Assembly: GCA_040391135.1 (NCBI GenBank)
Contig: JBEBYL010000008.1
Span: 101,222 to 165,221, forward strand
Reading direction: 5' to 3'
DNA from: G025836975 sp040391135
Lineage (GTDB): Bacteria > Pseudomonadota > Gammaproteobacteria > Burkholderiales > Burkholderiaceae_B
Length of the DNA stretch: 64,000 bases
Made by a program: the position numbers and the translations under genes. Below are positions 9,064 through 16,368 of this stretch, piece after piece (position 1 is the first letter of the stretch; the number at the start of each line of letters is the position of its first letter). The notes under the pieces are model-generated. The model had not been told where the DNA came from and made no database searches. It saw nothing but the letters and a program-made list of their open reading frames with translations.

Positions 9064-9792
9064 CTAGCCGCAGTCGGTTCCCGCCAGCGCCTGAAGGTTG
9101 CGCATGTCCAGGATGTGAACTTCGCGCTGCTGGACCCGGAGCAGGCCTTCGCGCGCAAAGCGGGAAAACAGGCGGCTGACGGTTTCCAGGGTCAGGCCCA
9201 GGTAATTGCCGATTTCCTCGCGGCTCATGCGCAAGATGAACTCGCTGGCCGAATAGCCCAGCACCGCCAGCCTTTGCGACAGATTGACCAGGAAGGCGGC
9301 CAGCCTTTGTTCGGACCGCAAGGCGCCCAAAGCCATGATCAAATGATGCGACCGGCTGATTTCCTTGCTCATGAGGCGGCGGAATTGCTGCTGCAGTATC
9401 GGCAGATGCTGCGACAACTGATCCATTTCGTCTATGCGTATGACGCAGACCTCGGTGTCTTCCAGCGCGATGGCGTGCGATACATGAGTGTTGTCCAGCA
9501 AGCCGTCCATGCCCAGGATTTCGCCAGGCAGCAGAAAACCGGTGATCTGTACCTGGCCGGAGGAGTCTTCCAACTGTGTCTTGATCGAACCCGACCGGAT
9601 GCCGTACACCGCTTCGGTCTGATCGCCAAGGCCGAACAGCGCGCCTCCCTTGGGGATGCGGATGCGCTCTTTGACCAGTTCATCCAGCTTGGTGACCTCG
9701 TTGCGCGGCATGCCCAGCGGCAGACATACTTCGCTGAGCATGCAGGTGGAGCAGCGCGTAGAATCGGGTGTAACGGAAATTTTCTTCTGCAT
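9064..9792 (-). CDS. fnr: FNR-type oxygen-sensing transcriptional regulator
   Basis: This is a Crp/Fnr-family regulator of 242 residues. The oxygen-labile [4Fe-4S] ligands of true FNR proteins are present: Cys14, Cys17 and Cys23 at the N-terminus and Cys116 in the sensor domain. The C-terminal helix-turn-helix (about 190-215) contains ETVSRLFSRF, the recognition helix with Glu and Ser-Arg that reads TTGAT half-sites. The order and family match Btr of Bordetella. It is convergent with the oxidase genes, which have perfect FNR boxes, so it probably activates them at low oxygen. A near-consensus box upstream of its own start suggests autoregulation. Confidence 0.95.
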   Translation of the reverse strand: MQKKISVTPDSTRCSTCMLSEVCLPLGMPRNEVTKLDELVKERIRIPKGGALFGLGDQTEAVYGIRSGSIKTQLEDSSGQVQITGFLLPGEILGMDGLLDNTHVSHAIALEDTEVCVIRIDEMDQLSQHLPILQQQFRRLMSKEISRSHHLIMALGALRSEQRLAAFLVNLSQRLAVLGYSASEFILRMSREEIGNYLGLTLETVSRLFSRFAREGLLRVQQREVHILDMRNLQALAGTDCG

Positions 9793-9893
9793 GCGATCGT
9801 CCTCGAAAACGAGGAAGGTAATGTTCAGTGGCCTGTAAGGGCGATAGGCTTCATTGTAGGCTTTTAGCTGGCAAAACCGTGCAGAACCCGCTT

Positions 9894-9907
9894 TTGAGAT
9901 GTATCAA
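9894..9907 (-). promoter_or_regulatory. near-consensus FNR box upstream of fnr
   Basis: TTGAGATGTATCAA matches TTGAT-N4-ATCAA with one mismatch. It lies about 100 bases upstream of the fnr start. On the minus strand a good -10 hexamer, TACAAT, occurs at 9858-9853, about 45 bases from the box centre. The spacing is not classic class II. The site may mediate autoregulation. Confidence 0.45.
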
Positions 9908-9937
9908 GTATACGGTAGCGGGGTTTTATTCCAGCAG

Positions 9938-10870
9938 CTATGACGCGAGTGTGGTTTTTTCGCCAGCGGGATTCCAGTAATCGGGCGATGCATAGCGGGA
10001 TTTGAGCATGTCGATGAACAAGCGCACCCGCAGGGGCAGGTGCTTGCGTTCGGGAAGCATGGCAAAAATGCCGTTGGCCGGGGCCGCATAACCGTCCAGC
10101 ACGCTGACCAGCCGGCCTTCAGCCAAGTCCTCCTGGACTTCCCACAATGAACGCCAGGCCAGGCCGATGCCGGCCAGCGTCCATTGGTGCAGCACCGACC
10201 CGTCGCTGCAGGCCATATTGCCCTTGATGCGCACGGCTCGCAGTTCTCCGTCCTGCTTCAATAGCCATCCCCTGGCCTGATTGCCCTGGTTTCCGAACGA
10301 CAGGCAATTGTGCAGCGCCAGGTCGTCGGGGGTGTTGGGCCGGCCGTATTCCTGAAGATAAGAGGGGGCGGCGACGATGACTCTTTTATTGTCGGCCAGG
10401 CGCAGCCCGACAATTTGGGAATCGTCCAGCTCGCCCAGGCGGATGGCGCAGTCGTAGCGTTCCTCGATCAGGTCGACCAGGCGGTCGCTCAGGTCCAGGG
10501 TAATGGTGACATCGGGATACGCCGCGATGAATTCGGGTACCAGAGGGGCTACATGGCGCCGCCCGAAGCCCGCCGGGGCGCTGATGCGCAGGTGTCCGCT
10601 GGGCTTGATGCTGCCTTGCGAAATGCGCGCTTCCGCATCGTTGACCTCGCGCAGTATGCGCTGCGCCTCTTCGAACAGCTCGGTCCCTTCCGATGTCAAC
10701 GACAGGCGGCGGGTGGAGCGCAGCAGCAGCTTGATGCCCAGACGCGCCTCGAGCGAACTGATGCGCCGGCCCATCATGGCCGGGGCGATGCCCTCCGCGC
10801 GGGCGGCTGCCGACAGGCTGCCCAGTGTGGCTACGGCCACAAAGCTTTCGAGTTGTTTGAATTTGTCCAT
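9938..10870 (-). CDS. LysR-family transcriptional regulator
   Basis: The 310-residue LysR-type regulator starts MDKFKQLESFVAVA. An upstream in-frame methionine at 10930 would add 20 residues unlike the family. The N-terminal winged helix-turn-helix spans about 5-62 (SLSAAARAEGIAPAMMGRRISSLEARLG), followed by a periplasmic-binding-protein-like effector domain. It resembles the large CrgA/DmlR-like subgroup. There is no divergent metabolic gene to indicate a target, because its upstream neighbour is clpB with its own promoter. The effector is unknown. Confidence 0.9.
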   Translation of the reverse strand: MDKFKQLESFVAVATLGSLSAAARAEGIAPAMMGRRISSLEARLGIKLLLRSTRRLSLTSEGTELFEEAQRILREVNDAEARISQGSIKPSGHLRISAPAGFGRRHVAPLVPEFIAAYPDVTITLDLSDRLVDLIEERYDCAIRLGELDDSQIVGLRLADNKRVIVAAPSYLQEYGRPNTPDDLALHNCLSFGNQGNQARGWLLKQDGELRAVRIKGNMACSDGSVLHQWTLAGIGLAWRSLWEVQEDLAEGRLVSVLDGYAAPANGIFAMLPERKHLPLRVRLFIDMLKSRYASPDYWNPAGEKTTLAS

Positions 10871-10969
10871 GCTGGCGATAGGTGGGCGGCCGGCCGGTGC
10901 AAGGCCGGCCAAGTGCAATAGTATCAGCAAGGCGGCATGGCAGGCGTGTGGCAGTTGGGCTGAAACACC

Positions 10970-11000
10970 CTTGAAATCGCCTGTTTCGGCCGCACATATT
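10970..11000 (+). promoter_or_regulatory. heat-shock (sigma-32-like) promoter of clpB
   Basis: CTTGAAA at 10970-10976 exactly matches the sigma-32 -35 core. After 14 bases comes CGCACATATT, a partial match to the CCCCATnT -10. It lies 45 bases before the clpB ATG, which suits a heat-shock chaperone gene. Confidence 0.65.
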
Positions 11001-11044
11001 CACTATTCGAGCACATGCTCTCCCATTTCAGTGAAAACCATATT

Positions 11045-13639
11045 ATGCGATTCGATAAATTGACAACGAAATTCCAGCAGGCCATTGCCGATGCGCAAAG
11101 CCTGGCTGTGAAGCATGATAATCCGTACATCGAACCTGCCCACGTCCTGGCTGCTTTGCTGGCCGACACGGATAGCGGCGCCGCCAGCCTTCTGGCGCGT
11201 GCCGGCGTGGCGGCAAATCGCCTGGGGCCGGCCCTGAATGCCCAGATAGAAAGCTTTCCCCAGGTACAGGGCGCCGAAGGCAACATTCAGGTCAGCCGCG
11301 AACTGCAGGCGGCGCTGGCGCGCACCGATAAAGAAGCCTCCAACCGGGGCGATGCCTATATTGCCAGCGAGCTCTTTTTGCTGGCCATGTCCGACGATAA
11401 GGGCGAAACAGGCCGGCTTCTGCGCGAATCGGGCTTGCAGCGAAAAGCGCTGGAGACCGCCATCGAGGCCGTGCGCGGCGGTGCGTCGATATCGGATTCC
11501 GAAGGCGAATCCAACCGCGAGGCCCTGTCCAAGTACACCACCGACCTGACCGAGCGTGCCAGGCTGGGCAAGCTGGACCCGGTGATCGGCCGGGACGATG
11601 AAATCCGCCGCTCCATTCAGATACTGCAGCGCCGCACCAAGAATAACCCCGTACTCATCGGCGAGCCCGGCGTGGGCAAGACAGCCATTGTCGAAGGCTT
11701 GGCGCAGCGCATCGTCAACAACGAGGTGCCCGAGACCCTGAAGGGCAAGCGGGTGCTGTCGCTGGACATGGCCGCCTTGCTGGCCGGCGCCAAATACCGC
11801 GGCGAATTCGAAGAACGCCTGAAGGCCGTCCTTAAGGAGCTTTCCCAGGACGATGGCCAGACCATCGTATTCATCGATGAGCTGCACACCATGGTGGGCG
11901 CGGGCAAGGCCGAGGGCGCCATGGATGCGGGCAATATGCTCAAGCCCGCCTTGTCGCGCGGCGAGCTGCATTGCATCGGCGCCACCACGCTGGACGAGTA
12001 CCGCAAGTACATTGAAAAAGACGCCGCGCTGGAGCGCCGCTTCCAGAAGGTATTCATCAACGAGCCCGATGTCGAGTCCACCATCGCCATTCTGCGCGGA
12101 CTGCAAGAACGCTACGAATTGCACCACGGCGTGGCGATCACCGATCCGGCCATCGTGGCCGCCGCGGAGCTGTCCAACCGCTATATCACCGACCGCTTCC
12201 TGCCGGACAAGGCGATCGACCTCATTGACGAGGCGGCGGCGCGCATCCGCATGGAGATCGACTCCAAGCCCGAAGTGATGGACAAGCTGGATCGCCGCAT
12301 CATTCAATTGAAGATCGAGCGTGAAGCGGTCAACAAGGATACGGACGAAAGTTCGCAACGCCGCCTGAAGGCCATTGAAGACGAACTCGTAAAGCTGCAG
12401 CGCGAGTACAACGATTACGAAGAGGTCTGGAAAGCCGAAAAGGCCGCGGTGCAGGGCTCCCAGACGATCAAGGAAGAAATCGAACGTACCCGGGCTGAAA
12501 TGGCCGAGCTGCAACGCAAGGGCCAGTTCGATAAGTTGGCCGAGTTGCAGTACGGCAAGCTGCCCGAGCTGGAAGGCCGCCTGCAAGCGGCCGAGGCGGG
12601 ACAGCAGGCCGCCGCCGCGTCCGAGCAGCCGCGCCTTTTGCGCACTCAGGTTGGCGCCGAAGAGATCGCGGAAGTCGTGTCGCGGGCGACGGGCATCCCT
12701 GTGGCCAAGATGATGCAGGGCGAGCGCGACAAGCTGCTGAAGATGGAAGACTTCCTGCATCAGCGGGTGGTGGGCCAGAACGAGGCCGTCAGCCTGGTGG
12801 CTGACGCCATCCGCCGCTCGCGTGCGGGCTTGTCGGATCCGTCCCGCCCTTATGGCTCTTTTCTCTTCCTGGGCCCAACGGGGGTAGGGAAGACGGAGTT
12901 GACCAAGGCGCTGGCCAGCTTCCTGTTCGATTCGGACGATCACATGATACGCATCGACATGAGCGAGTTCATGGAGAAGCATTCGGTGGCCCGCCTGATC
13001 GGAGCGCCTCCCGGCTACGTCGGCTACGAAGAAGGCGGCTACCTGACCGAGGCCGTGCGACGCAAGCCGTATAGCGTCATTTTGCTGGACGAGGTCGAGA
13101 AGGCGCATCCGGATGTGTTCAATATCCTTTTGCAGGTGCTGGACGACGGCCGCCTGACCGATGGGCAGGGACGTACCGTGGACTTCCGCAACACGGTCAT
13201 CATCATGACGTCCAATCTGGGTTCGCAGCACATCCAGAGCATGGCGGGGCAGCCCTACGATGTGGTCAAGGAGGTTATCTGGGACGAGCTCAAGCAGTCG
13301 TTCCGGCCCGAATTCCTGAACCGGATCGATGAGGTGGTGGTGTTCCACGGCCTGGAGGCCAAGCACATCGAGTCGATTGCGCGCATACAGCTGCAACGGC
13401 TGGGGCAGCGATTGGCGCAGAAAGAAATGCGGCTGGAAGTATCGGATGCGGCTTTGGCGCAGTTGGCCCGGGCCGGCTTCGATCCGGTCTTCGGAGCGCG
13501 GCCTTTGAAGCGGGCAATTCAGCAGCATATCGAGAATCCGATCGCGCGCCTGATACTGGAGGGCAAATTCGGCCCGAAGGATGTGGTGCCTGTGGATTGG
13601 CAGGGCGACAAGTTCGTATTCTCGCGGACGCTGCAGTAA
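11045..13639 (+). CDS. clpB: ATP-dependent disaggregase ClpB
   Basis: ClpB is the hexameric AAA+ disaggregase that works with DnaK to rescue aggregated proteins in the cytoplasm. The 864-residue protein (typical length) has the Clp N-domain (1-150), a first AAA+ module with Walker A GEPGVGKT at 206-213, the coiled-coil middle domain (about 410-525, KLQREYNDYEEVWKAEK) and a second AAA+ module with GPTGVGKT near 606-613, ending in the D2-small domain. The start MRFDKLTTKFQQA is the family start. A longer in-frame start at 11015 is rejected. The gene stands alone, behind a heat-shock-like promoter and before a hairpin. Confidence 0.98.
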   Translation: MRFDKLTTKFQQAIADAQSLAVKHDNPYIEPAHVLAALLADTDSGAASLLARAGVAANRLGPALNAQIESFPQVQGAEGNIQVSRELQAALARTDKEASNRGDAYIASELFLLAMSDDKGETGRLLRESGLQRKALETAIEAVRGGASISDSEGESNREALSKYTTDLTERARLGKLDPVIGRDDEIRRSIQILQRRTKNNPVLIGEPGVGKTAIVEGLAQRIVNNEVPETLKGKRVLSLDMAALLAGAKYRGEFEERLKAVLKELSQDDGQTIVFIDELHTMVGAGKAEGAMDAGNMLKPALSRGELHCIGATTLDEYRKYIEKDAALERRFQKVFINEPDVESTIAILRGLQERYELHHGVAITDPAIVAAAELSNRYITDRFLPDKAIDLIDEAAARIRMEIDSKPEVMDKLDRRIIQLKIEREAVNKDTDESSQRRLKAIEDELVKLQREYNDYEEVWKAEKAAVQGSQTIKEEIERTRAEMAELQRKGQFDKLAELQYGKLPELEGRLQAAEAGQQAAAASEQPRLLRTQVGAEEIAEVVSRATGIPVAKMMQGERDKLLKMEDFLHQRVVGQNEAVSLVADAIRRSRAGLSDPSRPYGSFLFLGPTGVGKTELTKALASFLFDSDDHMIRIDMSEFMEKHSVARLIGAPPGYVGYEEGGYLTEAVRRKPYSVILLDEVEKAHPDVFNILLQVLDDGRLTDGQGRTVDFRNTVIIMTSNLGSQHIQSMAGQPYDVVKEVIWDELKQSFRPEFLNRIDEVVVFHGLEAKHIESIARIQLQRLGQRLAQKEMRLEVSDAALAQLARAGFDPVFGARPLKRAIQQHIENPIARLILEGKFGPKDVVPVDWQGDKFVFSRTLQ

Positions 13640-13644
13640 GCGAT

Positions 13645-13686
13645 AGCGGGCGGTCGGGCGGCATGGTGCCGCTGGCCGCCCGCTTT
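13645..13686 (+). terminator. probable intrinsic terminator of clpB
   Basis: A perfect 9-bp G+C stem AGCGGGCGG (13645-13653) pairs with CCGCCCGCT (13676-13684). A second internal complementarity (GGGCGGC/GCCGC) can shorten the loop. A short T run follows at 13684-13686. It sits just after the clpB stop and before the convergent permease gene, so it could act for both strands. Confidence 0.55.
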
Positions 13687-13715
13687 GTCCCTATTCCGGC
13701 CGCAGGGCCGATGCG

Positions 13716-14585
13716 CTAATCCCCGCTTGCACTGGTCTGCCGAAATGCCATGGCCAAGCCGGCCAGGATGGCCGCCAGCCCAGCCAAGGCCAAAGGCGGC
13801 ATGGCGTTGCCCAGGATCAGGTAGTCAAGGATGGCGGTGACCACGGGCACCAGGTAGAACAGGCTGGTGACATTGACCAGGTTGCCGCTGCGTATCATCC
13901 GGTACAGCAGCAACTGGGCCGCCACCGATATGAGCAGGCCCAGCCATAAAAGGGGAATCAGGAATCCCGGGGTCCACTCGAAATGGAAGGGCTGGAACGG
14001 AGCCAGCAACAGGCAAAGCACCAGGGTCGCGGCGTACTGCAATGGCAGCACTTGCGCCGGCGCCTGCTGGCTGCGCTTTTGCAGCATGGCGCCCAGCGTC
14101 ATGCACAGCAAGGCCGCCAATGCAAAGGCCATGCCCAGTCTGGAGAACTGCGCTCTTGCCAGGCTCTGGTAAACCACCAATGTCAGGCCGGACAGGGCCA
14201 GCACCAGGCCGGCAAGCCGCCAGGGGGAATAGCGCCGTTCAGTCAGCAAGAGCGTAAGTATGGGCTGGACGCCCAGCAAGGTGGCGATCAGGCCGGGAGT
14301 GATGCCGTGCGCCATCGCCTGGAAGTAGCAGACGGAGTAGCTGCCTATCAGCAGCAGTCCCGTCCCTGCGACCTGGCGGCGCGTTCCGGGGGCGGGCAGC
14401 CAGCGCCTGCCGGGAAGCCCGATCAGCAGCAGCGCGCACAGCGCCAAGGCAAAACGAAGGATCAGCAAGGCAAAAACGGAGCCGTGGTCCAGGCCCCAGC
14501 GGGTGAAGATGGCCGCGCTGCCCCAAAGCAGCACGAAAGCGGACATGGCGGCATAGGCCGCCCATGTGGATGATTTTGTAGTCAT
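13716..14585 (-). CDS. DMT-superfamily (EamA) permease
   Basis: This is a 289-residue inner-membrane protein of about ten helices arranged as two EamA repeats (about 8-140 and 150-282), the layout of drug/metabolite transporters such as RhaT/YdcZ-like exporters. A typical motif is the first-repeat segment LWGSAAIFTRWGL. The substrate cannot be told from sequence. It is transcribed alone towards clpB. The start at 14585 is the first methionine of the frame and puts the first helix at the N-terminus as expected. Confidence 0.88.
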   Translation of the reverse strand: MTTKSSTWAAYAAMSAFVLLWGSAAIFTRWGLDHGSVFALLILRFALALCALLLIGLPGRRWLPAPGTRRQVAGTGLLLIGSYSVCYFQAMAHGITPGLIATLLGVQPILTLLLTERRYSPWRLAGLVLALSGLTLVVYQSLARAQFSRLGMAFALAALLCMTLGAMLQKRSQQAPAQVLPLQYAATLVLCLLLAPFQPFHFEWTPGFLIPLLWLGLLISVAAQLLLYRMIRSGNLVNVTSLFYLVPVVTAILDYLILGNAMPPLALAGLAAILAGLAMAFRQTSASGD

Positions 14586-15025
14586 TTTGAACTCAACCGT
14601 CGAATAAGAAACAGGCCCGGCCGTCCGGCGGACGCAACAACGGCGTCAGCGCAAATACGGAATGGAGGCGGGTCGCGTGGCGGGCTGGATCAGCCCTGGG
14701 CGATGATGCTCGCCGGAGGTGCGACGGAAGAGGGGGGAGGGTTGGTGGCACGCACACCGCCGCCCGCGTGGCTCGCGGTAAGGACAAATGATTTGGCGCG
14801 TGCAAATGCTGTCATGAGGTTATCTTGCTTGAGAACATAACGCTGGCGTCAAATTTCCATGGCGGCCAGTAGGGAAAATATAACATAGTGGTAAAAAGAC
14901 GATAGGCGGGAAAGCCGATCTTGCCTCGCCTGGCCGGCGGCCGGCTTTTTGCCGCATCCGTTCGAGCGCGATTGCCGCAGGCCGTAGGAGAACTTCCATC
15001 TTTTTCTGCCCAAAGGCCATACATC
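14586..15025. other. intergenic region between the permease and SRPBCC genes
   Basis: There is no convincing gene in these 440 bases. Short open frames here have no ribosome binding site or recognisable product. An A+T-rich patch around 14870-14890 contains TATAAC and may be a promoter. A small hairpin GCCGG-CGG-CCGGC at 14933-14945, followed by TTTTT (14946-14950), looks like an intrinsic terminator with no plus-strand gene before it, so a very short transcript is conceivable. Confidence 0.5.
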
Positions 15026-15472
15026 ATGACTACTGGAACCGTTCATCTTCATCGCGTCTTGCGCGCAAGCCCCGAGCGTATCTATCGCGCTTTCCTCGAA
15101 CCCGACGCCATCGCCAAGTGGTTTCCGCCCTACGGGTTTACTTGCCAAGTCCATTATATGGACGCCAGGGTTGGCGGGACCCACAAGATGTCGTTTCGCA
15201 ACTTCAGCAGCGGCGCCAGCCACGCGTTCAGCGGCGAGTATCTTGAATTGGTGCCGTTCGAACTGATCCGCTACTCGGATCAGTTCGATGACCCGAACTT
15301 GCCCGGCCGGATGCTCAACACCATTTCATTGCGACAGGTGTCCTGCGGGACGGAGCTGACGATCATGCAGGAGGGCGTGCCCGAAGCCATTCCTGTGGAG
15401 ATGTGCTATTTGGGCTGGCAAGACTCGCTTGCCCAATTGGCCAAGCTGGTGGAGCCCGAGATTCCCGATTGA
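15026..15472 (+). CDS. SRPBCC (AHSA1/START-like) domain protein
   Basis: This 148-residue protein is a single helix-grip domain of the AHSA1/polyketide cyclase type: RVLRASPERIYRAFLEPDAIAKWFPPYGFT at the N-terminus (the typical 'A.W' opening), then the GGTHKMSF and FSGEYLELVPFELIRYSD strands, and a C-terminal helix GWQDSLAQLAKLVEPE. Members bind small hydrophobic molecules or act as ligand-binding modules, and no specific function can be given. The start at 15026 is preferred over a longer frame from 14921 because the domain begins right after it. Confidence 0.88.
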   Translation: MTTGTVHLHRVLRASPERIYRAFLEPDAIAKWFPPYGFTCQVHYMDARVGGTHKMSFRNFSSGASHAFSGEYLELVPFELIRYSDQFDDPNLPGRMLNTISLRQVSCGTELTIMQEGVPEAIPVEMCYLGWQDSLAQLAKLVEPEIPD

Positions 15473-15473
15473 C

Positions 15474-15526
15474 CCAGCTTGCGCAAAAGCAGGCTGGCGG
15501 CCGGGGGTTCGATTCCCCCCGGCCGC
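15474..15526 (+). terminator. tandem hairpins after the SRPBCC gene
   Basis: Two hairpins abut each other directly after the stop codon. The first is a 9-bp stem with one G-T pair (15474-15482 with 15489-15497, loop GCAAAA). The second is a perfect 11-bp stem GCGGCCGGGGG/CCCCCGGCCGC (15497-15507 with 15516-15526, loop TTCGATTC). Only a weak T run follows (TGTTT). The second mimics a tRNA T-arm, but no tRNA can be folded. Confidence 0.5.
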
Positions 15527-15609
15527 TGTTTGCGTCTCCCTGGCTATGGGGCCGTTGCCGGGGAATCCCCCATCAAAGTGTAAACTCCTAGGTTTTTGTC
15601 CCGGGTGGT

Positions 15610-16356
15610 ATGGTGCAAGAACTACCGCGGCGCACAAGTTCCAGCGGGCCGGCGCTTATCCGCCTGCTTGCCCGCCTGAACGATGCCGATATCCTCGAAC
15701 CTAGGCAATCGCTTCCGGACCGTCTGAGCCAGTGGCTCGGCTGGACGGACGCTATCGCGCTGGCGGCGGCTTTGAATGGCTCTTCGCCCGCTGCGACGGC
15801 GAGCGAAGCGGAATCGGGCAGTGAAGGACGGAGCGCGTATCTTCGTGTGAAGACTGAATTGAAAGGCGCCATTATCGGCATCAACGCGCCTCCGGCGATC
15901 CGGTCTCGAGGCCACAGGGCCGCCCCCGTGCAGGGCGACTCCAAGTCTGCGCAGGCCGTGGAGTTCGCGACGTATCGGCGGCGCTACATTTCGCTTCAGC
16001 AGACGATGGAGGCTGCTATCGGCAATTTGCGTTCGCGCCTGCGCGGCATGCTGGCTTGCCAGCCCGGCATGGCAGGCCTTGCGAGCGTGGATGCCGCCAT
16101 GGAGCAGGCCTTGAATGAGCGCGAGTATCGTCTGCTGGCTGGCCTGCCGGCGCTGCTCGAAGCGCGCTTCGAGCGCTTGCGCCAGGCCGGGCAGGCGGCG
16201 CCGGCCGATGAGGCGGTTTTGCCTCCGTCTCCGACTGGCGGCGCCGGCGCCTGGCTGGATGTGTTTCACAAGGATATGCAAAGCGTATTACTGGCCGAAT
16301 TGGATATTCGTTTACAACCGGTCGAAGGGATGCTGGCCGCCCTTCGAGCCTGTTAA
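15610..16356 (+). CDS. DUF3348 family protein, first gene of a stator-like operon
   Basis: This 248-residue soluble, mostly helical protein has no signal peptide or membrane segment. The middle (about 120-200) is rich in Arg, Gln and Leu helices (YRRRYISLQQTMEAAIGNLRSRLRGML), and the C-terminus reads AWLDVFHKDMQSVLLAELDIRLQPVEGML. It fits the DUF3348 family, which is uncharacterised. It is the first of four close genes (12-base gap to the next) whose second and third products resemble a MotA/MotB-type stator. A partner or loading role in that complex is inference. Confidence 0.8.
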   Translation: MVQELPRRTSSSGPALIRLLARLNDADILEPRQSLPDRLSQWLGWTDAIALAAALNGSSPAATASEAESGSEGRSAYLRVKTELKGAIIGINAPPAIRSRGHRAAPVQGDSKSAQAVEFATYRRRYISLQQTMEAAIGNLRSRLRGMLACQPGMAGLASVDAAMEQALNEREYRLLAGLPALLEARFERLRQAGQAAPADEAVLPPSPTGGAGAWLDVFHKDMQSVLLAELDIRLQPVEGMLAALRAC

Positions 16357-16368
16357 CCTCAAAACCTT

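Noticed and set aside
14593..14805. 70-codon minus-strand frame upstream of the permease
   Set aside because: No ribosome binding site and no recognisable sequence; Pro/Arg/Leu-rich translation is typical of non-coding G+C-rich DNA.
15497..15526. tRNA gene suggested by a T-arm-like sequence
   Set aside because: No acceptor, D-arm or anticodon arm can be folded in the preceding 60 bases, and no CCA follows. It is only a hairpin.
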